Assembly: GCA_963693635.1 (NCBI GenBank)
Contig: CAVOBC010000083.1
Location: 1 to 15,046 of the forward strand
Direction: 5' to 3'
Origin: CAVOBC01 sp963693635
GTDB lineage: Bacteria; Pseudomonadota; Gammaproteobacteria; Pseudomonadales; Azotimanducaceae
DNA: 15,046 nucleotides
Within the stretch, counting starts at the first letter, position 1; every line of letters starts with the position of its first letter. The notes under the pieces are model-generated. The model saw nothing but the letters and a program-made list of their open reading frames with translations, did not search any database and was not told the origin of the DNA. Of this stretch, positions 7,059 to 13,030 are shown in pieces. The translations under genes and the position numbers were made by a program.

Positions 7059-8219
7059 GTGGTGAGCCCCCTGCTTCGGCGCCCGCCCCGCGCTGTCGTC
7101 TTCTATGCTCTGGCGACCGCCTTTTCGCTGCTCGGTGACCAGGCGCTCTATGCGCTGCTGCCCATCTACTTTGAAGAGATCGGTCTCGCACCGATTCACG
7201 TCGGGATCCTCCTCTCTGCGAATCGCTGGGTTCGTCTGATCACCAATCACGTCGCCGAGCGTGCGAGCGCCTGGCTGCCGTCACGGCTGCTGATTCTGTC
7301 CGCCCTGGCAGCGGGCGCGCTCATGACCGTCGTTTACGCCTTTGCCGAGAACTTTCTGATACTGCTGGCGGCCCGCCTGATGTGGGGGCTGGCGTGGTCG
7401 TTCATCCGACATATCAGCGTGATGGCAGTCGCGTCGGTGGCAGGCGACAATCTTGGGCAAATGATGGGTTATTACAATGGCCTTTCACGCACGGGCAGCA
7501 TTGTGGGCATCGTCGCTGGCGGGTTTCTGTTCGACCAACTGGGGTACACAAACACCTTTGTCGTCTTCTTCCTCGTATCCACGCTTGCCCTGCCGCTTGC
7601 TGCGTCCGCGGGCGCAGGCCGGGCGGGTGACGCGGGGGAGAGAGCGCCGGGCCAGGGCCCGGGCGGAGGCAACGGCGCCCTGCTGGTGTGCGGGTTTTCG
7701 GTGGGTGCGGTGGGTCCGGGTCTCGTGATGTCGACGCTTGGTTTCATACTCGCCAGCCGGTATGGCAACGCGGTAACCGTGTTCGGTGTCCTGGTTGGGA
7801 TCGCATCGCTGAACGGCTTGCTGCTGGGATCGCGCTGGCTGCTTGAGACGATCGGCGCGCCCGCACTCGGGGCTGCGGTGGACCGGGTCGGCGCGGGGGT
7901 CGGTGTACCCGCTGCCTTTGCCGCTGGCATTGTCGGCTTATTGTGTCTGTGGACGTTTCCGTCCCTCGGCGCATTGACGCTCGGTGTGATGGGCTTTTTC
8001 CTCTGCGGGACCACGTTGCAAACGGTCCTGGCGGGGGAGGCAAGTGCACGCGGTTCCCGGGTTTATGCGCGTTTCGCGAGCGCTTCAGACGCGGGGTCTG
8101 CGTGTGGGCCGCTTATCGGCTGGAGCGTGATTACACTCGTAAGTGATGCCAGTGTGGTCTTCATCTTCGGCGCGGTGATCTTCGTGGCGGGTCTGATCGC
8201 GGCCCGTAAGGCGTTTTAG
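7059..8219 (+). CDS. Major facilitator superfamily transporter
   Basis: A 386-residue inner-membrane transporter with about 12 hydrophobic segments and the two-lobe MFS layout; the inter-lobe loop is a Gly/Ala/Arg-rich stretch (about residues 183-206, AGAGRAGDAGERAPGQGPGGG). N-terminal signatures are YALLPIYFEEIGL and GILLSANRWVRLITNHVAERASAW, close to the motif-A loop, and LIGDxxG-like residues are replaced. Its substrate cannot be read from sequence. Start is GTG at 7059 or the next codon GTG at 7062; the ribosome site is weak (ggcggtag). It is 85 bases upstream of the P450 gene on the same strand and could share a transcript, and it faces a degraded gene upstream. Candidate roles include multidrug or metabolite export. 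Confidence 0.85.
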   Translation: MVSPLLRRPPRAVVFYALATAFSLLGDQALYALLPIYFEEIGLAPIHVGILLSANRWVRLITNHVAERASAWLPSRLLILSALAAGALMTVVYAFAENFLILLAARLMWGLAWSFIRHISVMAVASVAGDNLGQMMGYYNGLSRTGSIVGIVAGGFLFDQLGYTNTFVVFFLVSTLALPLAASAGAGRAGDAGERAPGQGPGGGNGALLVCGFSVGAVGPGLVMSTLGFILASRYGNAVTVFGVLVGIASLNGLLLGSRWLLETIGAPALGAAVDRVGAGVGVPAAFAAGIVGLLCLWTFPSLGALTLGVMGFFLCGTTLQTVLAGEASARGSRVYARFASASDAGSACGPLIGWSVITLVSDASVVFIFGAVIFVAGLIAARKAF

Positions 8220-8304
8220 TTGCCTGCAAAACCAGGAAACACGGGGGGATTGTCCGAGTAATTTGTACTGAAGACAAAGAGCAACCGGATGGTATGGTGC
8301 GCGC

Positions 8305-9672
8305 ATGTCATCGCAATTCGCCAAAAAAAACTTGGCGATTCGCCGAAAAAATACGCGACGATTCGCCCGAAAAAACGCGGCCGCGGCCACCGAAAACGAT
8401 CCTGAGAGTTTAACCCGTCCTATGAGTGAAGCCAGAAACATGCCCGAGGGTCTGCCGGACCCGATGACAATGCCAATCGAAGAGATGGACGTTGCCCTTC
8501 CCGCGCTCTATCAATACGACGCCTGGCGCCCTTACTTCAAGCGGCTGCGCGAGGAAGACCCCGTTCACTACACGGCCGACAGCATGTTCGGGCCGTACTG
8601 GTCGATTACCCGGTGGGATGACGTCATGTATGTCGACAAGACACACGACATCTACTCGTCGGCAGATGGCATCACATTGCAGGACCAGCCGGTCGATTTC
8701 ATCGCCCCCAACTTTATTGCGATGGACCGGCCCACTCACGATGTGCAGCGCAAAGCGGTGACCGGAGTTGTCGCTCCGACCAATCTTGCTCTGCTCGCAC
8801 CGATCATCCGTGAGCGCGCGGGTCAGATTCTCGATGAACTGCCGGACAATGAGACCTTCAACTGGGTGGACAAGGTGTCGGTCGAACTGACGACACAGAT
8901 GCTCGCGACCCTGTTTGACTTCCCATTTGAAGACCGTCACAAGCTGACCTACTGGTCTGACAAGGCGACGTCCGGAGAGCTTTCCGGGGGCACGACCCCT
9001 GAGGCGGAGCGTCGCGCGGCGATGAATGAGATGCTCGAATGGTTCACCAGTTTGTGGCACGAGCGGACCGGCGACAATGCGGGCAACGATCTCGTATCAA
9101 TGCTGGCGAACAATCCCGAGACGAAGGACATGCTGACGCGGCCCATGGAATACATGGGCAATCTCATTCTGCTTATTGTTGGCGGCAACGACACCACCCG
9201 AAACTCGATTTCAGGTGGCGTGATCGGCCTCAATCAGTTCCCGGACGAGTACCAGAAGCTGCGCGATGACCTGTCGCTCATTCCGGGTATGGTCTCGGAA
9301 ATCATCCGTTGGCAAACACCTCTCACGTACATGCGTCGAACGGCGCTGCGCGACGACGTGGTCGGTGGCAAGCAGATTCGTGCGGGCGACAAGGTTGCCA
9401 TGTGGTACCTCTCTGCCAACCGGGATGAGACGGTGATTGAGAACCCGGACGCGCTGATTGTTGATCGGAAAACGCCGAGGCATCACATGTCGTTTGGTTA
9501 TGGCATTCACCGTTGCATGGGCAACCGACTGGCCGAGATGCAATTGAAGATCGTGTGGGAGGAGATTACGAAGCGGTTCCACACGGTTGAGCAGGTGGGT
9601 CAGGAGATCCGGGTACAGTCGAGCTTTATTCGTGGCATCGCAGACCTGCCGGTGCGTGTGCATCGGCACTGA
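8305..9672 (+). CDS. Cytochrome P450, CYP153-like (terminal alkane/fatty acid hydroxylase family)
   Basis: A soluble P450 of up to 455 residues. Much of the sequence matches my recall of CYP153A enzymes, which hydroxylate the terminal carbon of medium-chain alkanes, alcohols or fatty acids: WRPYFKRLREEDPVHY, FGPYWSITRWDDVMYVDKTHD, FIAMDRPTHDVQRKAVTGVVAP, LLIVGGNDTTRNSISGG (I helix, about 289-305), EIIRWQTPLTYMRR (ExxR at 332-335), and haem loop HMSFGYGIHRCMGNRLAE with C404 as axial ligand. CYP153 needs a ferredoxin and reductase, which are not in the window. Start is uncertain: ATG at 8305 gives a basic N-terminal extension encoded by a phased repeat; Met40 (8422) or Met46 (8440) are alternatives. 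None has a strong ribosome site. It converges on the aau cluster with 37 bases between stops. Confidence 0.9.
   Translation: MSSQFAKKNLAIRRKNTRRFARKNAAAATENDPESLTRPMSEARNMPEGLPDPMTMPIEEMDVALPALYQYDAWRPYFKRLREEDPVHYTADSMFGPYWSITRWDDVMYVDKTHDIYSSADGITLQDQPVDFIAPNFIAMDRPTHDVQRKAVTGVVAPTNLALLAPIIRERAGQILDELPDNETFNWVDKVSVELTTQMLATLFDFPFEDRHKLTYWSDKATSGELSGGTTPEAERRAAMNEMLEWFTSLWHERTGDNAGNDLVSMLANNPETKDMLTRPMEYMGNLILLIVGGNDTTRNSISGGVIGLNQFPDEYQKLRDDLSLIPGMVSEIIRWQTPLTYMRRTALRDDVVGGKQIRAGDKVAMWYLSANRDETVIENPDALIVDRKTPRHHMSFGYGIHRCMGNRLAEMQLKIVWEEITKRFHTVEQVGQEIRVQSSFIRGIADLPVRVHRH
8316..8375. repeat. Three phased copies of attcgcc plus A-tract at the P450 5' end
   Basis: The 7-mer attcgcc occurs at 8316-8322, 8338-8344 and 8361-8367, each followed by a run of 6-8 A (after zero to two extra bases), giving periods of 22 and 23 bases, close to two helical turns. 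The first A-run is also flanked by a 7-bp inverted repeat, tcgccaa (8318-8324) and ttggcga (8332-8338). If P450 translation starts at 8422 or 8440 this would be leader/operator DNA; if it starts at 8305 it encodes a basic N-terminus. Confidence 0.6.
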
Positions 9673-9687
9673 GCTAGTTCCTGTCCC
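9672..9687. repeat. Second exact copy of the gene-end 16-mer
   Basis: The 16-mer agctagttcctgtccc directly follows the P450 stop codon (its first base is the A of TGA) and is identical to 697-712. It occupies about half of the 37-base convergent gap between the P450 and the cytochrome gene. Confidence 0.7.
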
Positions 9688-9709
9688 TGAACTCGGGGAT
9701 GTCTACACC

Positions 9710-10114
9710 TCAGCCGTCGACGCCATACGCCGCTCGCCACAGTTCGGCGCGATGTCGTAGTGGATCGGCGAGGATGTTGCGACGGGATCGGCCGATCTCT
9801 TCCGTGGTCAACGGTTTGAAGTCTCGTGGTAGCGTCTGCGCGTTGAACGTTGTGAGCACCCAATTGACGATGCCCGCGAGGCGCGCGTCGCTAACAGGTG
9901 CCTGGGCTGCGCCCGGAACGCGCACCAGGTAGTCGCGGCCGCCGCCAAGGTCGACGATTCTGCCCAATTCATCGACGAGCGTGGGTACCTCTGGCGGATT
10001 GCCGCTGCCATCCGCCAGATGGCAGCCGCCGCAGTGGAGCAGGTAGTCCGCGCGCGGGTCTGCCAAGCAAACCAGCGGCGTGAGCAACAACAACATACAC
10101 AAAAGGCGCCGCAC
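9710..10114 (-). CDS. Small periplasmic monohaem c-type cytochrome of the aau cluster
   Basis: A 134-residue exported cytochrome with signal peptide MRRLLCMLLLLTPLVCLA (likely cut before DPRADY) and one haem site CGGCH (C28, C31, H32). It probably accepts electrons directly or indirectly from the TTQ amine dehydrogenase in the periplasm. It corresponds by position to orf-2 of the Alcaligenes faecalis aau cluster, a small monohaem cytochrome after aauA. No Met occurs after residue 7, so the usual Met sixth ligand of class I cytochromes is missing; His27 or His121 could substitute, or the haem may be five-coordinate. The start is GTG at 10114, three bases after the aauA stop, with no strong own ribosome site, so it is probably translated by coupling. 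Confidence 0.88.
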   Translation of the reverse strand: MRRLLCMLLLLTPLVCLADPRADYLLHCGGCHLADGSGNPPEVPTLVDELGRIVDLGGGRDYLVRVPGAAQAPVSDARLAGIVNWVLTTFNAQTLPRDFKPLTTEEIGRSRRNILADPLRHRAELWRAAYGVDG

Positions 10115-10117
10115 AGG

Positions 10118-10648
10118 TTAACCGGTCGAGGCTTTGCCCATCACCACGGCAACGGTGCAATGGTAGGCATGGCTCTCGGTGCCGAAGCACCAGAGGATAT
10201 CGTTGCTTTTGCTGGGAAAGTATACGGGCTTGTCGCGCTCGGTATTGTGACACCCGCATCGGGCGCACACCGCCTTGCCGCAGCAGTCGTTGTAGGAGAT
10301 CAGGTAGTCCTGATCGTCCACCGGATTCTTGCAGGTGCCGACCCACGTGACGGGCGATGCCTCGGCGCCCGGCGGGCAACTGGACATGGTGCCACCGCAG
10401 CAGGAGCAGAGGGTTCCACCAAGGGCGCAGTAGCGCCAGTAGTCACAGGACCGTGGATCGCCGATTTCTTGCAGGCCTTCCGCGCCGAAGGCACGGGCGA
10501 CAGGCAGGAGCGGTAACACACTCGCGCCTGCGACCAACGTGCCGAGTTTCGCAAGGAAGCTGCGACGGCCGTGGTCGCGCGCAAGCTGCCGGCAGCCAGA
10601 AACGACACGCTGGTCCATTCGGTCGAGCAATGTGGTCAGGACGTTCAT
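10118..10648 (-). CDS. aauA: Aromatic amine dehydrogenase small (beta) subunit, TTQ-bearing
   Basis: A 176-residue precursor of the catalytic small subunit of a quinoprotein amine dehydrogenase, which oxidises primary amines to aldehydes plus ammonia in the periplasm. A twin-arginine leader is present (GRRSFLAKLG, R28/R29; cut near ARAFGA). Aligned by eye to methylamine dehydrogenase beta, the TTQ tryptophans are W102 (VTWVGTC) and W153 (NDILWCFG), 51 residues apart as in known enzymes, and catalytic Asp is D121 (YNDCCG). The distance from W153 to the catalytic Thr (T165 in YHCT) is 12, as in aromatic amine dehydrogenase (W160/T172), against 14 in methylamine dehydrogenase (W108/T122). The mature part has 14 cysteines, two more than the 12 in Paracoccus MADH. 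It abuts aauD without a gap and has a GAGGAGA ribosome site. MADH is the alternative call; AADH is favoured. Confidence 0.9.
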   Translation of the reverse strand: MNVLTTLLDRMDQRVVSGCRQLARDHGRRSFLAKLGTLVAGASVLPLLPVARAFGAEGLQEIGDPRSCDYWRYCALGGTLCSCCGGTMSSCPPGAEASPVTWVGTCKNPVDDQDYLISYNDCCGKAVCARCGCHNTERDKPVYFPSKSNDILWCFGTESHAYHCTVAVVMGKASTG

Positions 10649-11266
10649 CTAGGCTTTCTCCTCAAATCCTTCGACGCTAAAACCGTCCTGGGAGACGTAT
10701 TCCTGGATGGTTTTGTGTTCTGAGTGCGTTGCCTCGACCAGGCTGTCGAGATGCTCGCGCGTGTTGACGAGTCCCTTGCTGGCGAGCACACCGGCTTCAT
10801 CAATGATGGCGGCGAACGGCAGCTTGCTGACGCCGAAGGTGATTCCGAGCGGTTGCGAGATCACATAGGGGTAGTCGTCAATCCCCATCTCGCTCGCGTA
10901 TTTGCGATGCTGCTCTTCGGTGTCGCCGTCGCTCGCGAAGACGAGCCGCAGGTTTTCGGTGGCGGCGAGGCGACGCGCGGTAGGCACCAGTTCCCGGCAA
11001 ACCGGGCACGTTGGAGAGACCCACATCAGCAACGTCGGCAACGCCGTCGGGCCGCCGATCACGAGCGCATTTCGATCGAGGTCTGTGACGGGAATGCTCT
11101 CCACGGTCTCACCGACTCTGGGTCCGCTGGTTGGCATGAGTGCACCGGCCGGGGCAACGCGCTCGTTCAGCACGCCTACCTGGCGGGCAAGGGCGAACAC
11201 CGCGGCGCTGAGGACCAGTACCAGGGCCCACAGCAACACGTTCGACACGATCAGCGTTTCAACCAT
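10649..11266 (-). CDS. aauD: AauD/MauD, thioredoxin-like maturation factor
   Basis: A 205-residue membrane-anchored thiol-disulfide protein, related to MauD, needed for stability and disulfide formation of the cysteine-rich small subunit in the periplasm. An N-terminal transmembrane anchor spans about residues 5-27; the thioredoxin-like domain has the CPVC active site (C87, C90) in LLMWVSPTCPVCRELVP, and the cis-Pro region is SKLPFAAII. The ATG at 11266 overlaps the end of aauE by 8 bases (ATGGTTGA) and has GGGGAG at 11274-11279, 7 bases upstream; an upstream in-frame Met at 11320 would overlap aauE far more and is not favoured. It abuts the aauA start, which fits a shared transcript and a direct role for AauD in AauA maturation. 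Confidence 0.92.
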   Translation of the reverse strand: MVETLIVSNVLLWALVLVLSAAVFALARQVGVLNERVAPAGALMPTSGPRVGETVESIPVTDLDRNALVIGGPTALPTLLMWVSPTCPVCRELVPTARRLAATENLRLVFASDGDTEEQHRKYASEMGIDDYPYVISQPLGITFGVSKLPFAAIIDEAGVLASKGLVNTREHLDSLVEATHSEHKTIQEYVSQDGFSVEGFEEKA

Positions 11267-11780
11267 GCGCGATCTCCCCGCGTGGTGCCGCGTTCGCCGC
11301 GAGTTGCAAGAGTCCGGCATAAAGCAGAGCGGCGGTCAGCACGGCCGGGACGAGTAACAGATAATCAAACCAGGCGAGCGAGCGGGCTGTGGGGGCCAGT
11401 CCGACCAGGGCAACTGCCGCAAGCGCGCCGTTGCGCGCGACCAGCCACCAGGAAATGGCGTCGGCCGCGAAGCTGCAGCCACAGTCGATCCAGACACGGC
11501 CGCGTGCGAGATTGATGGCCATCGCAATGGCATAGGTGACAAACAGGCAGGACGCGAGGAAGAAAGCCAGGGGCGCGCCGAACAGCAGTCCGCCAGCGAC
11601 GGCGAACTCAGCGAGTGTGAGCACGCGAGCAACAGGTGTCACAAGGAGCGGTGGCAGGAGCTGATAGCCCGCCAGGACCTGGTGAAACGCTTGTGGTGCC
11701 TGCACCTTGCTCCACGCGGCGATACCGAGTAGGAGCGCGAGCGCCCAGGCGACAGCCGTGGTGGCGAGCGGGTCAATCAT
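11259..11780 (-). CDS. aauE: AauE/MauE, integral membrane maturation factor
   Basis: A 173-residue inner-membrane protein of the MauE family (DoxX-like fold), with about four to five hydrophobic segments (near 9-24, 44-66, 71-92, 114-130, 138-160). The family motif is DCGCSF (C100, C102) after the conserved GRVWI. MauE and MauD are both needed for production of the amine dehydrogenase small subunit; MauE probably supplies or recycles reducing equivalents for the thiol chemistry, related in concept to DsbB/CcdA, though its mechanism is not settled. Its ATG at 11780 overlaps the aauB stop by 8 bases, so translation is probably coupled. Confidence 0.9.
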   Translation of the reverse strand: MIDPLATTAVAWALALLLGIAAWSKVQAPQAFHQVLAGYQLLPPLLVTPVARVLTLAEFAVAGGLLFGAPLAFFLASCLFVTYAIAMAINLARGRVWIDCGCSFAADAISWWLVARNGALAAVALVGLAPTARSLAWFDYLLLVPAVLTAALLYAGLLQLAANAAPRGEIAHG

Positions 11781-12945
11781 TGCCGAAACCGATGATCATG
11801 TTGGGTCCACCGACGCCTTCGATGGTGCGTTCAAGGCGAGTGGTCGCGACGTCGTAGACATGCAGTTTGTTGTCGTTGTCGGCAACCGTGAGTAGGGGTT
11901 TGTCGTTGCGTGAGACAAGCAGATCGGCGGACTTTCCCGGTAGTTCGATGCGGCCAATGCGCCGCTTGCCCGCGCCGCTCAGGATCCAGACCTCTGTGCC
12001 TGGATCTTCGTGCGTATCCTTTTTGCCTTTATGCATGAGGGTGAAGAGCAGGTCGAGTCCGGGATGATAGTCAATGATCTGCCCGCCGCCGATGCGCCAC
12101 GTTTCTTCGCGGTCCTTGGCGCTGGTGATCGACCAGGGCTCCGAGATAAAGATGTCATCGCCATCAGCCGTTGCGGTGAAGACCTTGCCCTCGAATGACA
12201 CGAGCAACCAGCCGTCATCCGTGCGGACTGGTTTGTCGTAGACAGGATCTGTGTCGACGTCGAAGAACGTCTTGCTGCGGATGCGCGCGAGTTCTTTGCC
12301 GGCGCGGTCCAGTCGAACGAGTTGCAGGGTGCCATCGCCGCAGATCATCAGAAAAGCGCGCTTGTCGACCGGCATGACGAGAGCACAACCGGCGGTAGAG
12401 ATCTCGCCAACAAAGGTGCGCTTCTTCACGTCGACGATCGATACCGACTGCGCCGGTGTCATATTGAATACGGCGAGGTGCCGCTTGTCATTCAATAGCC
12501 CAACGTACTGGCGGAATGGTAATGCGGCGATCTTGTTGGGAACCGGTATCTCGTGACGGGCGGTCAGTGACTTCATGTCGTAGATGGTGACGAAGTCGCT
12601 GCGCTCGCCGCGATGGCGTCTTGAGTAGTAGGTTTCGGGAACGTAGAACTCGCGCGCGCGGACGTTGGCTTCGATGGCGGGCGTCCATTCTGACACTGAC
12701 AGAAGGCCCTGCATGTCGCCGGTTGCGACGTCGAAAATATAGGCCGGCCCGAAGACATTCTTGGCCATCACCCACGTGGGTCCGGGTGCGCCCATCGTCG
12801 TCTTGCCGATGGTCTCGGGCTTGATCTCGGCGACGGCTGTGGTGAGTTGAAGAGAAAGGAGTGCAAGCGCCGCCATCCGTACGGTCAAGCGTGCGATCAA
12901 GCGGATGGCGGCCCCGGAACCGGGCAAACTGCAGAATGCTCTCAT
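11773..12945 (-). CDS. aauB: Aromatic amine dehydrogenase large (alpha) subunit
   Basis: A 390-residue exported subunit forming a seven-bladed beta-propeller that frames the active-site channel of the alpha2beta2 enzyme. ATG at 12945 has a perfect GGAGGT at 12952-12957; the frame is open 81 codons further upstream, but that stretch would run into the amidohydrolase gene's end and lacks a ribosome site. Signal peptide residues 1-39 end TTAVA before EIKPE. Family-like segments are MGAPGPTWVMAKNVFGPAYIFDVATGDMQGLLSVSEW, FYVPETYYSRRHRGERSDFVTIYD and, near the end, KLHVYDVATTRLERTIEGVGGPNMI. The YYSRRHRGERSD stretch is conserved in both MADH and AADH large subunits. It heads the BEDA-cytochrome cluster, overlapping aauE by 8 bases. 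Whether it is AADH or MADH is decided mainly by the small subunit. Confidence 0.92.
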   Translation of the reverse strand: MRAFCSLPGSGAAIRLIARLTVRMAALALLSLQLTTAVAEIKPETIGKTTMGAPGPTWVMAKNVFGPAYIFDVATGDMQGLLSVSEWTPAIEANVRAREFYVPETYYSRRHRGERSDFVTIYDMKSLTARHEIPVPNKIAALPFRQYVGLLNDKRHLAVFNMTPAQSVSIVDVKKRTFVGEISTAGCALVMPVDKRAFLMICGDGTLQLVRLDRAGKELARIRSKTFFDVDTDPVYDKPVRTDDGWLLVSFEGKVFTATADGDDIFISEPWSITSAKDREETWRIGGGQIIDYHPGLDLLFTLMHKGKKDTHEDPGTEVWILSGAGKRRIGRIELPGKSADLLVSRNDKPLLTVADNDNKLHVYDVATTRLERTIEGVGGPNMIIGFGND

Positions 12946-12951
12946 CGACCA

Positions 12952-12957
12952 ACCTCC
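12952..12957 (-). promoter_or_regulatory. Ribosome binding site that sets the aauB start
   Basis: GGAGGT on the minus strand lies 6 bases upstream of the ATG at 12945. It decides the start over the in-frame upstream codons and gives the protein a proper signal peptide. Confidence 0.85.
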
Positions 12958-12987
12958 AGAAGAAAGACCCCGGCAGTCTATCAGAAA

Positions 12988-13019
12988 TTCCTGTCCCTCC
13001 TTGCGTTGTGGGACAGGAA
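12988..13019. repeat. Inverted pair of the TTCCTGTCCC repeat between amidohydrolase and aauB
   Basis: A perfect 10-bp inverted repeat, ttcctgtccc (12988-12997) and gggacaggaa (13010-13019), encloses a 12-base loop. Each arm carries the core of the 16-mer found at 697-712 and 9672-9687. It lies 11 bases after the amidohydrolase stop, in an 85-base gap, and could act as a terminator or RNA-stabilising element before aauB. Confidence 0.7.
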
Positions 13020-13030
13020 CCCCTGGCAGG

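Noticed and set aside
7472..8014. 180-codon minus-strand frame inside the MFS gene
   Set aside because: Low-complexity Pro/Ser/Arg composition typical of the antisense of a GC-rich membrane protein gene.
8250..8304. Sigma-70 promoter before the P450 gene
   Set aside because: TTGTCC and TTGTAC could be -35 boxes, but no acceptable -10 box lies 16-18 bases downstream of either.
8410..9060. 216-codon minus-strand frame inside the P450 gene
   Set aside because: Antisense to strongly conserved P450 coding sequence, with no known domain.
10724..11515. 263-codon plus-strand frame opposite aauD and aauE
   Set aside because: Antisense shadow with an Arg/His-rich composition and no family match; both opposite genes are well supported.
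9710..12945. Methylamine dehydrogenase (mau) cluster
   Set aside because: Considered, but the W-Thr spacing in the small subunit, the downstream monohaem cytochrome and lack of mauF/G/L/M/N and amicyanin favour the aau (aromatic amine) type.
697..13020. CRISPR array from the TTCCTGTCCC copies
   Set aside because: The copies are kilobases apart, lie at gene ends, and have no regular spacers.
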